DNA of 7,885 nucleotides from an uncultured Collinsella sp. (GTDB taxonomy: Bacteria; Actinomycetota; Coriobacteriia; Coriobacteriales; Coriobacteriaceae), in assembly GCA_938005465.1 (NCBI GenBank), contig CALLNU010000036.1:1-7885 (forward strand), given 5' to 3'. Positions 1-6,600 of the stretch are shown here, piece after piece (position 1 is the stretch's first letter; each line of letters opens with the position of its first letter). The position numbers were made by a program, and so were the translations under genes. The notes under the pieces were generated by a model. That model searched no databases. It was not told where the DNA came from and saw only the letters and a program-made list of their open reading frames with translations.

Positions 1-45
1 ACGAGCGGGGGCTCCTGTCGTTTCCGTGCCCTCGGATTGGGTCAT
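1..45 (-). CDS. Possible 5' end of a leftward gene, cut by the window edge
   Basis: On the minus strand an ATG at 45 opens 15 codons with no stop up to the window edge (MTQSEGTETTGAPAR). The stretch is hydrophilic and uses ordinary codons, as a real N-terminus might. No convincing Shine-Dalgarno sequence precedes it; the bases upstream are acgacagacact. The similarity to the repeat copy at 3363-3557 begins just upstream of this ATG, which fits a gene boundary. Fifteen codons cannot establish a gene, so this is a guess to be settled by the sequence to the left. Confidence 0.25.
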   Translation of the reverse strand, partial: MTQSEGTETTGAPAR

Positions 46-50
46 AGTGT

Positions 51-200
51 CTGTCGTTGCCAAAACATCGGCGTTGCCGTGGTTGTCGCTGTAGTCATTG
101 GGTAGTCATGGACGTTCTTAAATGACTAGTCAAAGGGGACACTCTTACGGCACTTGGCACTTGGGGACGTTCCTTTTGTGCCGGCACCTGGGGACAGTCC
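51..200. repeat. Intergenic repeat, copy A (ggggac / gactagtc / gccggca family)
   Basis: This stretch is homologous to 3363-3497. Shared blocks include catcggcgttgcc (66-78 and 3379-3391), the block gacgttcttaaatgactagtc, and modules of the form tggggac-gttcc/gtcc separated by gtgccggcac. Two words are perfect palindromes: tgactagtca (123-132) and gtgccggcac (178-187). A short duplication, ggcacttggcactt, lies at 150-163. Unlike copy B, no inverted right-hand end is visible, so this copy may be truncated or diverged. I recall similar words in Collinsella intergenic DNA; no function can be read from the sequence. Confidence 0.7.
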
Positions 201-254
201 TTATGTCATGAGATCGGTGCAAGAGGGATAGGTTGCCTTGCGTCGATCTAAATA

Positions 255-320
255 AGTTGCGGTGAGATAGTTCTTGAATTGGCTTTTTGAGGGCTAAACA
301 GGAACTATCTCACCGCAACT
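255..320. repeat. Long hairpin repeat, member 1 of the agttgcggtg family
   Basis: A perfect 19-bp inverted repeat has arms at 255-273 and 302-320. It can extend three more pairs inward (one G-U), leaving a loop of about 22 nt. The arm tips, agttgcggtg and caccgcaact, are identical to those of the hairpin at 6493-6559. It begins 26 nt past the stop codon of the leftward coiled-coil gene, so it may help terminate or protect that transcript. On the minus strand the hairpin is followed only by tatttagat, so it is not a textbook terminator. Confidence 0.8.
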
Positions 321-346
321 GCGTTGAGCGTTTTTTGGCAGCTGGT

Positions 347-2116
347 TTACTTGCTCGCGAACAGCCAGACTAGGATGATCACCAGGATTGCGGCGACGAT
401 GCAGACGATGGCGCCGGTGAATTTGATGCGTGAGTCGCGGGTACGCTCGCGCACCGCGTCCTCGGTGGCCTCGAGCTGGGCGACTTCTCGCTCGGTCTCG
501 GCGTGTTCGGCTTTGTCTCGGGCCAAGGATCCTGCAAGCGACTCAGTGATCTCTGGGTGGTCGTGCACCTCGGTCGCCTGTTCGATAATCGACTGCGCAT
601 GCGCGGCATCTGCTTGGGCGTTGGCTATGCTCTGCTCTTGGTCGCGGCGTGCCTTGTCCTCGGCGGCGATCTTCTCGCGCAGTTCGCGCTGGCGCGTCGC
701 GGCGGCGGTTTTTGCGGTCTGCAGCTCGTCGCGCGCGGCATCGGCCTCTGCCGTCACGGCCTGATGGGCTCGCTTGGCGTCGGTGATGGGGGCTTGTGCC
801 TGCTCGACGGCCTGCTCGGCTGCGGCAAGCGAGTGCTCAAGGTCGGCGGTGATGCGCGGGACATCTTCTTCGGCTTTACGCAGGGCATCCGCCGTGTCGG
901 AGATCTGCATCGAGAGCTCGCTGGTGCGCACCGTATAGTTGGCGGGATTTGCTGAGGGATTGCGTTGCAGCTCGGCATACTCATGACGCAGCGTCTCGAG
1001 CTGGGCGCGCGTGGCGTCGACGGTTTGTTGTGCAGCCGCAATGCCGGCGTCTCGCTCGGCCTTCACCTTGTCGCGGATGCGCTTGGAATCCTCAAGGCGT
1101 CGAACGAGGCGGTTGCCGGTCTCGCGAGAGCTCGCCTCGCGGGCCTCCACGGCGTCGAGCGCGGCCTTCAGGCGGAGCTCAGTCGCGTCATCCTCTGTCT
1201 TCATTTGTTCGAGCTGACCATTGAGCTCTGTCGCTTTGGCGCCGTGGGCATCACGGTCAATCTCGGCTGCCGCAGCGGTCTTTTGCGCTGTGGCGATCGC
1301 CTGACGCTGGTCGGCGACGATCTGCTCGTAGCGGCCTGCGATATCCTGGCGCGTCTCGAGTTCCTCGGCCTGATTGGCAATGCGCTGCTCAAGTTCGGCC
1401 AGGTGGGTGCGGGCATCGGCAAGTGCCTTTTTCGCGGCATTCATCTCACGCATGGCCGAGGCGCCCTGGGCGATAAAGGTGCCCACGGCGTTCGCAGTGT
1501 TCGAGACAGCGGTCCCCAGATCGCGGCTCGCGGCGGGGGAGTGCGGGGCGGTCGGGCGAGTGGTGTCGGCAGCGTCCGCATCGGCAGTCTGCGGCACGGC
1601 GATATTGCCGGTACCGCCCTCGACCACAGAAAAGCCTGCTGCGTGCGGATCGACCGCATCGGCGCCAATCGTGGGGTGCTCGAGCTGCAGAAACGAGGGC
1701 ATGGTGCTGCCCTGGTCGGCAACCGGAGTCTCGCCGGGCACAAAGGTCGAGGCCGCCTCGGCGGCCTCCTCTTCCTCGGCATCAATATCGGCATCGGCGA
1801 CGGCGTCTTTCATCGCTTTGACAGCATCCATCATGGAGTCCATGACGGCATCGAGCTCTTCTTCCGAAGACACCTCGATGGGGCCCGCTGCTTGCGGGGC
1901 GTCGTCCTGTACAGGGGCGTCGTCCTGAGCGGGCGCATCGTCGTTTTGCTCATCGGCGTTTTCTGTTTCGGGGGTTTCCGCCGCAGCGCTTTCGTCCAAG
2001 ATGGGGCCGTCGACGTCGGTACCATCGCAGGTCACAGCGTCAGTATCTGCGGTGACGTCTGCGGGATCATCTATATGCTGTTGAGTCTGGGGGTCCAGCT
2101 CGTCTGTCATAGGCAT
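347..2116 (-). CDS. Acidic coiled-coil protein with C-terminal membrane anchor, function unknown
   Basis: I do not recognise a named family. The frame stays open to an ATG at 2221, but I chose the ATG at 2116: a gaggag Shine-Dalgarno sits just upstream and the residues before it look non-coding. The product is 589 residues. Residues 1-135 are very acidic, with three tandem DDAP units (about 59-74) and a Glu/Asp-rich stretch (84-120). Residues 136-200 are a Pro/Ala/Thr-rich linker. Residues 220-560 are mostly Ala/Glu/Gln/Arg-rich helix with heptad character, typical of coiled coil, broken near PSANPANY (387-394) and HDHPEI (518-523). One hydrophobic helix (about 565-586) ends in WLFASK, and no signal peptide is visible. 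The protein is therefore probably cytoplasmic and tail-anchored in the membrane, perhaps as a scaffold or envelope/division factor. That role is inference from architecture alone. It is divergently placed from the SDR gene. Confidence 0.85.
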   Translation of the reverse strand: MPMTDELDPQTQQHIDDPADVTADTDAVTCDGTDVDGPILDESAAAETPETENADEQNDDAPAQDDAPVQDDAPQAAGPIEVSSEEELDAVMDSMMDAVKAMKDAVADADIDAEEEEAAEAASTFVPGETPVADQGSTMPSFLQLEHPTIGADAVDPHAAGFSVVEGGTGNIAVPQTADADAADTTRPTAPHSPAASRDLGTAVSNTANAVGTFIAQGASAMREMNAAKKALADARTHLAELEQRIANQAEELETRQDIAGRYEQIVADQRQAIATAQKTAAAAEIDRDAHGAKATELNGQLEQMKTEDDATELRLKAALDAVEAREASSRETGNRLVRRLEDSKRIRDKVKAERDAGIAAAQQTVDATRAQLETLRHEYAELQRNPSANPANYTVRTSELSMQISDTADALRKAEEDVPRITADLEHSLAAAEQAVEQAQAPITDAKRAHQAVTAEADAARDELQTAKTAAATRQRELREKIAAEDKARRDQEQSIANAQADAAHAQSIIEQATEVHDHPEITESLAGSLARDKAEHAETEREVAQLEATEDAVRERTRDSRIKFTGAIVCIVAAILVIILVWLFASK

Positions 2117-2404
2117 GTGCTCCTCATCGTTGTTTGTCACCCTATGATAAAGTCTCGCGCCGACATCCCGCGCGCCGCAGCAAAGTTTCAAAACGTGTTC
2201 GATGGCTCGATCTGATAACAATAACTCGGCCGCTTTATCCGGTTTGTACTTGACAATCCCTTCGCCGAACGACGTGGTGCCGTTCGCCTGCTGCGGTCTT
2301 TATTTTTCACTTGAACCCGCTAAAGTTGCATTTCAGCTTTTGGCGCGTGAAGTTGGATACGCGCAGTCGGCGGGCGTGCCCGTCGCGATTTGAAAGGACT
2401 TTGT
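2117..2404. other. Divergent intergenic spacer
   Basis: This 288-bp spacer must hold promoters for both the leftward coiled-coil gene and the rightward SDR gene. A perfect ttgaca lies at 2250-2255 (+ strand), but no good -10 hexamer stands 16-18 bp downstream. On the minus strand, tatcat (complement of 2144-2149) is a possible -10 for the coiled-coil gene, without a clear -35. A small inverted repeat, cgaacg/cgttcg (2266-2271 and 2281-2286), could be a weak operator. No RNA gene was seen. Confidence 0.4.
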
Positions 2405-3205
2405 ATGGGACTTTTCACTGGTAAGACCGTGATCGTCACCGGCGGCGGCAAGGCCACGCTTAAGGACGGCTCCGCTGGCTCCATCGGCTACGGCATCGAT
2501 ATCGCTTTTGCCAAGGAGGGCGCAAACCTCGTCATCACCGGCCGCAACGTCGCCAAGCTCGAGGCTGCCAAGGAATCCCTCGAGGCCGAGTACGGCGTCA
2601 AGGTTCTGCCTGTTCAGGCCGATGTTTCAGCCGGTCAGGACAACGAGGCCGTCGTCCAGAACGTCATCGACAAGGCCATTGAGGAGTTCGGCCGCATCGA
2701 CGCCGTCGTCAACAATGCTCAGGCCAGCGCCTCGGGCGTGACCATCGCCGATCACACCATGGATCAGTTTAACCTGGCCATTTACTCCGGTCTGTATGCT
2801 ACCTATCTGTACATGCAGAAGGCCTATCCGCACCTGAAGGAGACCAAGGGCTCCGTGGTCAACTTCGCCTCGGGCGCCGGCCTGTTTGGCAACTATGGCC
2901 AGTGCAGCTATGCTGCCGCCAAGGAGGGCATCCGCGGCCTGACCCGCGTTGCCGCCAACGAGTGGGGCAAGGACGGCATCAACGTCAATATCGTTTGCCC
3001 GCTTGCTTGGACCGCTGCGCTCGAGAACTTCCAGGATGCCTATCCCGAGGCGTTCAAGGCCAACGTCCACATGCCGCCGGCTGGTCACTACGGCGACGTC
3101 GAGAAGGAAATCGGCCGCGTGGTCGTTCAGCTCTGCGGCCCCGACTTTAAGTACATGAACGGCGAGACCGTCACCCTCGAGGGTGGCATGGGCCAGCGTC
3201 CTTAG
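2405..3205 (+). CDS. SDR-family NAD(P)-dependent oxidoreductase
   Basis: This is a 266-residue classical short-chain dehydrogenase/reductase, a soluble Rossmann-fold enzyme that interconverts an alcohol and a carbonyl. The start at 2405 is set by gaaagga 7 nt upstream; an ATG 15 nt earlier lies before that site. Visible motifs: TGGG (12-15) then SIGYG (26-30) for the cofactor loop; TGR (45-47) after the second strand, which favours NADP(H); NNAQ (103-106) where NNAG is usual; catalytic Ser156, Tyr169 and Lys173, with the 13-residue and 4-residue spacings of the family. Two oddities: about 8 extra residues (KATLKDGSAG) sit inside the glycine-rich loop, and Ile126 occupies the place of the tetrad Asn. 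The substrate cannot be read from the sequence. A hydroxysteroid dehydrogenase is possible in gut Coriobacteriia, but nothing here shows it. The gene appears monocistronic and is followed by hairpins. Confidence 0.92.
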   Translation: MGLFTGKTVIVTGGGKATLKDGSAGSIGYGIDIAFAKEGANLVITGRNVAKLEAAKESLEAEYGVKVLPVQADVSAGQDNEAVVQNVIDKAIEEFGRIDAVVNNAQASASGVTIADHTMDQFNLAIYSGLYATYLYMQKAYPHLKETKGSVVNFASGAGLFGNYGQCSYAAAKEGIRGLTRVAANEWGKDGINVNIVCPLAWTAALENFQDAYPEAFKANVHMPPAGHYGDVEKEIGRVVVQLCGPDFKYMNGETVTLEGGMGQRP

Positions 3206-3221
3206 GGGTTACGTCTCAGGT

Positions 3222-3245
3222 TCCGCCGTTCTAACGAACGGCGGA
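3222..3245 (+). terminator. Hairpin after the SDR gene, possible weak terminator
   Basis: A perfect 10-bp stem (tccgccgttc / gaacggcgga) with a 4-nt taac loop begins 16 nt after the SDR stop. No T-tract follows, so it may stabilise the 3' end of the mRNA rather than terminate it by itself. The next hairpin, at 3289-3330, is the better terminator. Confidence 0.4.
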
Positions 3246-3260
3246 CCAGCCGACACTGCG

Positions 3261-3358
3261 CGGTCACCAGAGCGACAACTTGTCATTCAAAGAGGACGGC
3301 ATGACCAGAAGGTCTATGCCGTCCTCTTTTCATGCCAATTTGTTCGCTCTGGCGACCG
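3261..3358. repeat. 98-bp imperfect palindrome
   Basis: Outer arms at 3261-3278 and 3340-3358 pair with one mismatch (a3266/c3353) and one bulged t (3343). Inner arms at 3289-3302 and 3316-3329 pair perfectly over 14 bp, and gacc/ggtc (3303-3306 and 3311-3314) closes an agaa loop. The segments between outer and inner arms match only partly. The whole block can fold into one long hairpin on either strand. It runs directly into repeat copy B and may be part of a composite MITE-like insertion. Confidence 0.7.
3289..3330 (+). terminator. Terminator-like hairpin for the SDR transcript
   Basis: A 14-bp perfect stem (aaagaggacggcat / atgccgtcctcttt), extended by four inner pairs with a bulged t3315, ends in tttt (3327-3330). 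The A-rich left foot and T-rich right foot would let it work on both strands. The T-tract is short, so efficiency is uncertain. It forms the core of the larger palindrome at 3261-3358. Confidence 0.55.
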
Positions 3359-3362
3359 CTCG

Positions 3363-3557
3363 CTGACGTTGTCAGAGCATCGGCGTTGCCTTGGCCGTTG
3401 GAAATAATCCCAGATGTAGTCGTTGGGGACGTTCTTAAATGACTAGTCGAAAGGGACGCTCTTGCCGGCACCTGGGGACGGTCCCTAAGTGCCGGCAGAT
3501 TGGGACACTTCTTTGCAAGATGGCGCTGAAGATTGTCCCCGACGACTAGTCGTTTAA
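3363..3557. repeat. Intergenic repeat, copy B, with inverted ends (MITE-like)
   Basis: This is the second copy of the repeat at 51-200. Its inner part, 3435-3557 (123 bp), is bounded by 23-bp inverted ends (3435-3457 and 3535-3557) that match at 19 of 23 positions, both centred on gactagtc. Between them lie two gccggca words (3464-3470 and 3491-3497) and ggggac/gtccc modules. The right end contains the 12-bp palindrome acgactagtcgt (3542-3553). No open frame or transposase is present. A non-autonomous mobile repeat or a structured intergenic repeat both fit. Confidence 0.65.
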
Positions 3558-3600
3558 TGCATCAGTTTCTGTCGAGTCGGTGCTTCTTGCGGGTTGCCCG

Positions 3601-3606
3601 TATAAT
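3601..3606 (+). promoter_or_regulatory. Probable -10 box of the tgt promoter
   Basis: An exact tataat stands 43 bp upstream of the tgt start codon, giving an expected leader of about 30 nt. No good -35 hexamer is visible 16-18 bp upstream. The box lies just outside the right end of repeat copy B, so that insertion may have replaced or modified the upstream promoter region. Confidence 0.5.
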
Positions 3607-3643
3607 GGTTTGCGTATGAACCGCAACCAAGGAGTTCCAGTTT

Positions 3644-4783
<1,140 letters not shown>

Positions 4784-4932
4784 GGGCGACAGACACGCTT
4801 GCAGAGCGTGGGCAATGGCAAAGGCTGAGCGGCAACCGCTCGTCACATTTGCTGACACCGGCTGCGCGACCGCTGACCGATAGCTTGCAAGCACTTGATG
4901 CATCGTGGGTACCATACCGAATAGTTGATGTT
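4784..4932 (+). other. Untranslated leader region between tgt and the LOG-family gene
   Basis: These 149 nt contain two small perfect hairpins: cacgct/agcgtg (4794-4799 and 4805-4810) and gagcgg/ccgctc (4827-4832 and 4836-4841). Any promoter for the downstream gene should lie here. ttgatg (4895-4900) and ttgcaa (4885-4890) are weak -35 candidates, with taccat (4910-4915) as a poor -10. I do not recognise a riboswitch or tRNA. Confidence 0.4.
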
Positions 4933-4980
4933 CGGGCGGGTGTTTGGCGCATGGCGTCGACCCCGCCCGCTTTTCTTTTT
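4933..4980 (+). terminator. Strong intrinsic terminator just upstream of the LOG-family gene
   Basis: The stem cgggcggg/cccgcccg (4933-4940 and 4962-4969) encloses an inner stem ggcgc/gcgtc with an atg loop. It is followed by ttttcttttt (4971-4980). This is a classic Rho-independent signal. It ends 6 nt before the aggag Shine-Dalgarno (4987-4991) of the next gene. It may simply terminate tgt, 150 nt after its stop. However, no room for a promoter is left downstream, so it may act as an attenuator. Confidence 0.8.
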
Positions 4981-4996
4981 CTCGATAGGAGTACCC

Positions 4997-5755
4997 ATGA
5001 TTAAGAATGAGAACGTCGAGGGCGAGCCTGCCTACGACGAGACGTACCGCCGCGGCCCCGTGGTCATGCGCGGCCCCATGATTCCTAAGGACAACACCTA
5101 CGCCAACCTGCTGGCGCCCGAAGATTCAACCGACTGGTTGCATGCCGATCCGTGGCGCGTCCTTCGTATTCAGGCAGAATTCGTCGATGGCTTTGGCGCG
5201 CTTGCCGAGCTCGGGCCCGCGGTGACCATCTTCGGCAGTGCCCGCACGCCCAAGACCGATCCGCTCTACAAGGCGGCGCGCACGGTCGGCCGCAAGATCG
5301 CGCAGCGCGGCGTGGCGGTTATCACCGGCGGCGGCCCCGGCATTATGGAGGCGGCCAACAGGGGGGCGGCGAGTGCCAACGGCAAGTCGGTCGGCTTGGG
5401 TATCGAGCTTCCGCACGAGCAGGGGCTCAACAAATACGTGAACCTGGGTATGGACTTCCGCTACTTCTTTGTGCGTAAGACCATGTTCGTTAAGTACAGC
5501 TCGGGTGCCATCGTGTTCCCCGGCGGTTTCGGCACGCTCGACGAGATGTTCGAGGTGCTCACGCTGGTGCAGACGCACAAGGTCAAGCGCATGCCGCTCG
5601 TACTGGTGGGCAGCGAGTACTGGCAAGGCCTGTTCGACTGGCTCAACGGCCCGGTGATGGACGCCGGTATGATCAGCCCGCTCGATCCCGAGCTCGTACA
5701 CATCACCGACGACATCAATGAGGCCGTCGACATCGCCCTGAGCGGGCTGATGTAG
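4997..5755 (+). CDS. LOG-family protein (TIGR00730-type, cytokinin riboside 5'-monophosphate phosphoribohydrolase-like)
   Basis: The family has a Rossmann-like fold. Characterised members remove the base from nucleoside 5'-monophosphates, such as AMP or cytokinin nucleotides, giving ribose 5-phosphate and free base. Here the product is 252 residues. Motifs: FGSAR (79-83), GGGPGIMEAANRG (111-123), and PGGFGTLDE (175-183) with catalytic Glu183; Arg160 in VRKTMF is the expected partner. The N-terminal 65 residues are an extension before the core, containing DSTDWLHADPWRVLRIQAEF. I chose the ATG at 4997 because aggag ends 5 nt before it. A longer frame opens at 4925 but would run through the terminator hairpin. 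The natural substrate in gut bacteria is not settled, and many members are annotated only as Rossmann-fold proteins. Confidence 0.9.
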   Translation: MIKNENVEGEPAYDETYRRGPVVMRGPMIPKDNTYANLLAPEDSTDWLHADPWRVLRIQAEFVDGFGALAELGPAVTIFGSARTPKTDPLYKAARTVGRKIAQRGVAVITGGGPGIMEAANRGAASANGKSVGLGIELPHEQGLNKYVNLGMDFRYFFVRKTMFVKYSSGAIVFPGGFGTLDEMFEVLTLVQTHKVKRMPLVLVGSEYWQGLFDWLNGPVMDAGMISPLDPELVHITDDINEAVDIALSGLM

Positions 5756-5785
5756 ATCAATCGTGCCCACGCGACATGAATACGC

Positions 5786-5821
5786 ATGGCAATCTGATGT
5801 TATTTAACATCAGATTGCCAT
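5786..5821. promoter_or_regulatory. 16-bp perfect palindrome, candidate operator of the toxin-antitoxin operon
   Basis: The arms at 5786-5801 (atggcaatctgatgtt) and 5806-5821 are exact inverse complements around an attt spacer. The right arm ends 10 bp before the -10 box at 5832, so it covers the -35 region of the toxin-antitoxin promoter. Antitoxins of the RelB/DinJ type bind palindromes at their own promoter, which makes autoregulation the likeliest role. It also lies 30 nt after the LOG-family stop and could serve as a weak terminator (followed by ttatatt). Confidence 0.6.
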
Positions 5822-5831
5822 TTATATTGGG

Positions 5832-5837
5832 TATACT
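5832..5837 (+). promoter_or_regulatory. Probable -10 box of the toxin-antitoxin operon
   Basis: tatact is one base from consensus and stands 31 bp before the antitoxin ATG, with a gaggagg ribosome site (5856-5862) between. The -35 region overlaps the palindrome at 5786-5821 and has no consensus hexamer, as expected for a promoter controlled by a protein bound there. Confidence 0.5.
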
Positions 5838-5868
5838 GGTGTAAAAGACGAGGGCGAGGAGGTCGCAA

Positions 5869-6168
5869 ATGTCTACAGCAACAGTTAAGCCTACGACGGT
5901 TCGAATCGAAGAGGGGCTCAGGGAGCAGGCGACTGAGTTCTTGGATTCGGTCGGCCTCAGCCTCAATTCCTATCTCAATCTTGCCGTTCGGCAGCTGGTA
6001 AATCAGCGAAAGATTCCTTTTGAGATTGTAGGAAGGGCGGAGGTGCCCAACGAGGCGACGAGACGCGCCATGGTGATTGCCGAGGCTCATGAGTTGGGGA
6101 TTCTGCCAGACGACAGCCCGTCATTCAATAACGCTGATGAGCTTATATCGTTCCTCGATGAGGGCTAG
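5869..6168 (+). CDS. Type II toxin-antitoxin system antitoxin, RelB/DinJ family
   Basis: This 99-residue protein has the ribbon-helix-helix layout of RelB/DinJ antitoxins. A short beta strand (TTVRIEE, 9-15) is followed by helix 1 (LREQATEFLDSVG, 17-29) and the conserved LSLNSYLNLAVRQLV segment (30-44), then the typical KIPFEI (48-53). The C-terminal half (57-99) would wrap around and neutralise the toxin. It probably dimerises, binds the palindrome upstream and represses its own operon. A strong gaggagg site lies 6 nt before the ATG. The toxin ATG begins 2 nt after this stop, so the two are translationally coupled. A/T-ending codons are more common than in tgt. Confidence 0.93.
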   Translation: MSTATVKPTTVRIEEGLREQATEFLDSVGLSLNSYLNLAVRQLVNQRKIPFEIVGRAEVPNEATRRAMVIAEAHELGILPDDSPSFNNADELISFLDEG

Positions 6169-6170
6169 CG

Positions 6171-6479
6171 ATGTTTGAGATTAAAGTCGAGGCTCAGTTT
6201 AAGGCGGATTACAAACGGACGATGCGCATCCATCCGCAGCTAAAAAGTGAGTTTAAAGCGGCGGTTGCAGAGCTTGTGGCTCATGGGTCACTTCCGGCGG
6301 AGTATGGCGCCCACGAGTTCTCAAACCCGGGCGGAAACTACAACGGCCACATCGATTTCCACCTATCCGACGGCTTGGTCGATGTGGTCGTTCTTTATCT
6401 TCCCCATAAGACTAACCCAGTGATTAGGCTGGTGAGAATGGGCACTCATCAGGAGCTGTTTCAGGGTCCGCTGGGCTGA
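6171..6479 (+). CDS. Type II toxin-antitoxin system toxin, YafQ family (RelE superfamily mRNA interferase)
   Basis: YafQ toxins cut mRNA in the ribosomal A site and halt translation until neutralised by the antitoxin. The 102 residues follow the family pattern: an N-terminal strand and helix (FEIKVEAQFKADYKRTM), LPAEYGAHEFSN with His48, HIDFHLSDG with His64 and Asp67, and the C-terminal RMGTHQELF with His93 and Phe97. These correspond to the functional His50, His63, Asp67, His87 and Phe91 of E. coli YafQ by my alignment from memory. The Trp next to the Asp in E. coli is Gly68 here. No disruption is seen, so the toxin is probably active. A gaggg inside the antitoxin end (6160-6164) can serve as its ribosome site. 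Confidence 0.93.
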   Translation: MFEIKVEAQFKADYKRTMRIHPQLKSEFKAAVAELVAHGSLPAEYGAHEFSNPGGNYNGHIDFHLSDGLVDVVVLYLPHKTNPVIRLVRMGTHQELFQGPLG

Positions 6480-6492
6480 TCGCCGATTTCCA

Positions 6493-6559
6493 AGTTGCGG
6501 TGGAATAGGGACTGATTTGCGGTCGATTGGCCAAAAACAGTCCCTATTTCACCGCAACT
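6493..6559. repeat. Long hairpin repeat, member 2 of the agttgcggtg family
   Basis: The 22-bp arms (6493-6514 and 6538-6559) pair with a single G-U, and a small apical stem ggtc/ggcc (6521-6524 and 6529-6532) closes a gatt loop. The first ten bases of the arm equal those of the hairpin at 255-320; further in, the bases differ but remain paired. It stands between the convergent toxin and helicase genes, 13 nt after the toxin stop and 41 nt from the helicase stop. It may limit read-through between them. No T-tract is present. Confidence 0.8.
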
Positions 6560-6600
6560 GATAGGCGCGCCCCGTTCGCTGCTGCGGCCCCCGGTTCTCC

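Noticed and set aside
965..2215. 416-codon open frame on the + strand opposite the coiled-coil gene
   Set aside because: It is antisense to a well-supported gene with a ribosome site and a coherent domain layout. Long antisense frames are expected opposite Ala/Glu/Asp-rich genes in high-GC DNA, and this one has no recognisable motif.
2405..3205. Calling the SDR a bile-acid 7-beta-hydroxysteroid dehydrogenase because the host may be Collinsella
   Set aside because: The sequence does not resemble the Collinsella aerofaciens enzyme as I remember it; only general SDR motifs support the call.
3363..3557. CRISPR array
   Set aside because: The repeated words are short, irregularly spaced and palindromic. 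There are no uniform repeats with unique spacers of equal length and no cas genes.
4784..4932. tRNA or known riboswitch in the tgt-LOG spacer
   Set aside because: Two short hairpins are present, but no cloverleaf, T-loop or recognisable aptamer core (including preQ1) could be found by eye.
5126..5770. 214-codon open frame on the - strand opposite the LOG-family gene
   Set aside because: It is the shadow of a gene with clear PGGFGTLDE and GGGPGIM motifs, and its own translation shows no family features.
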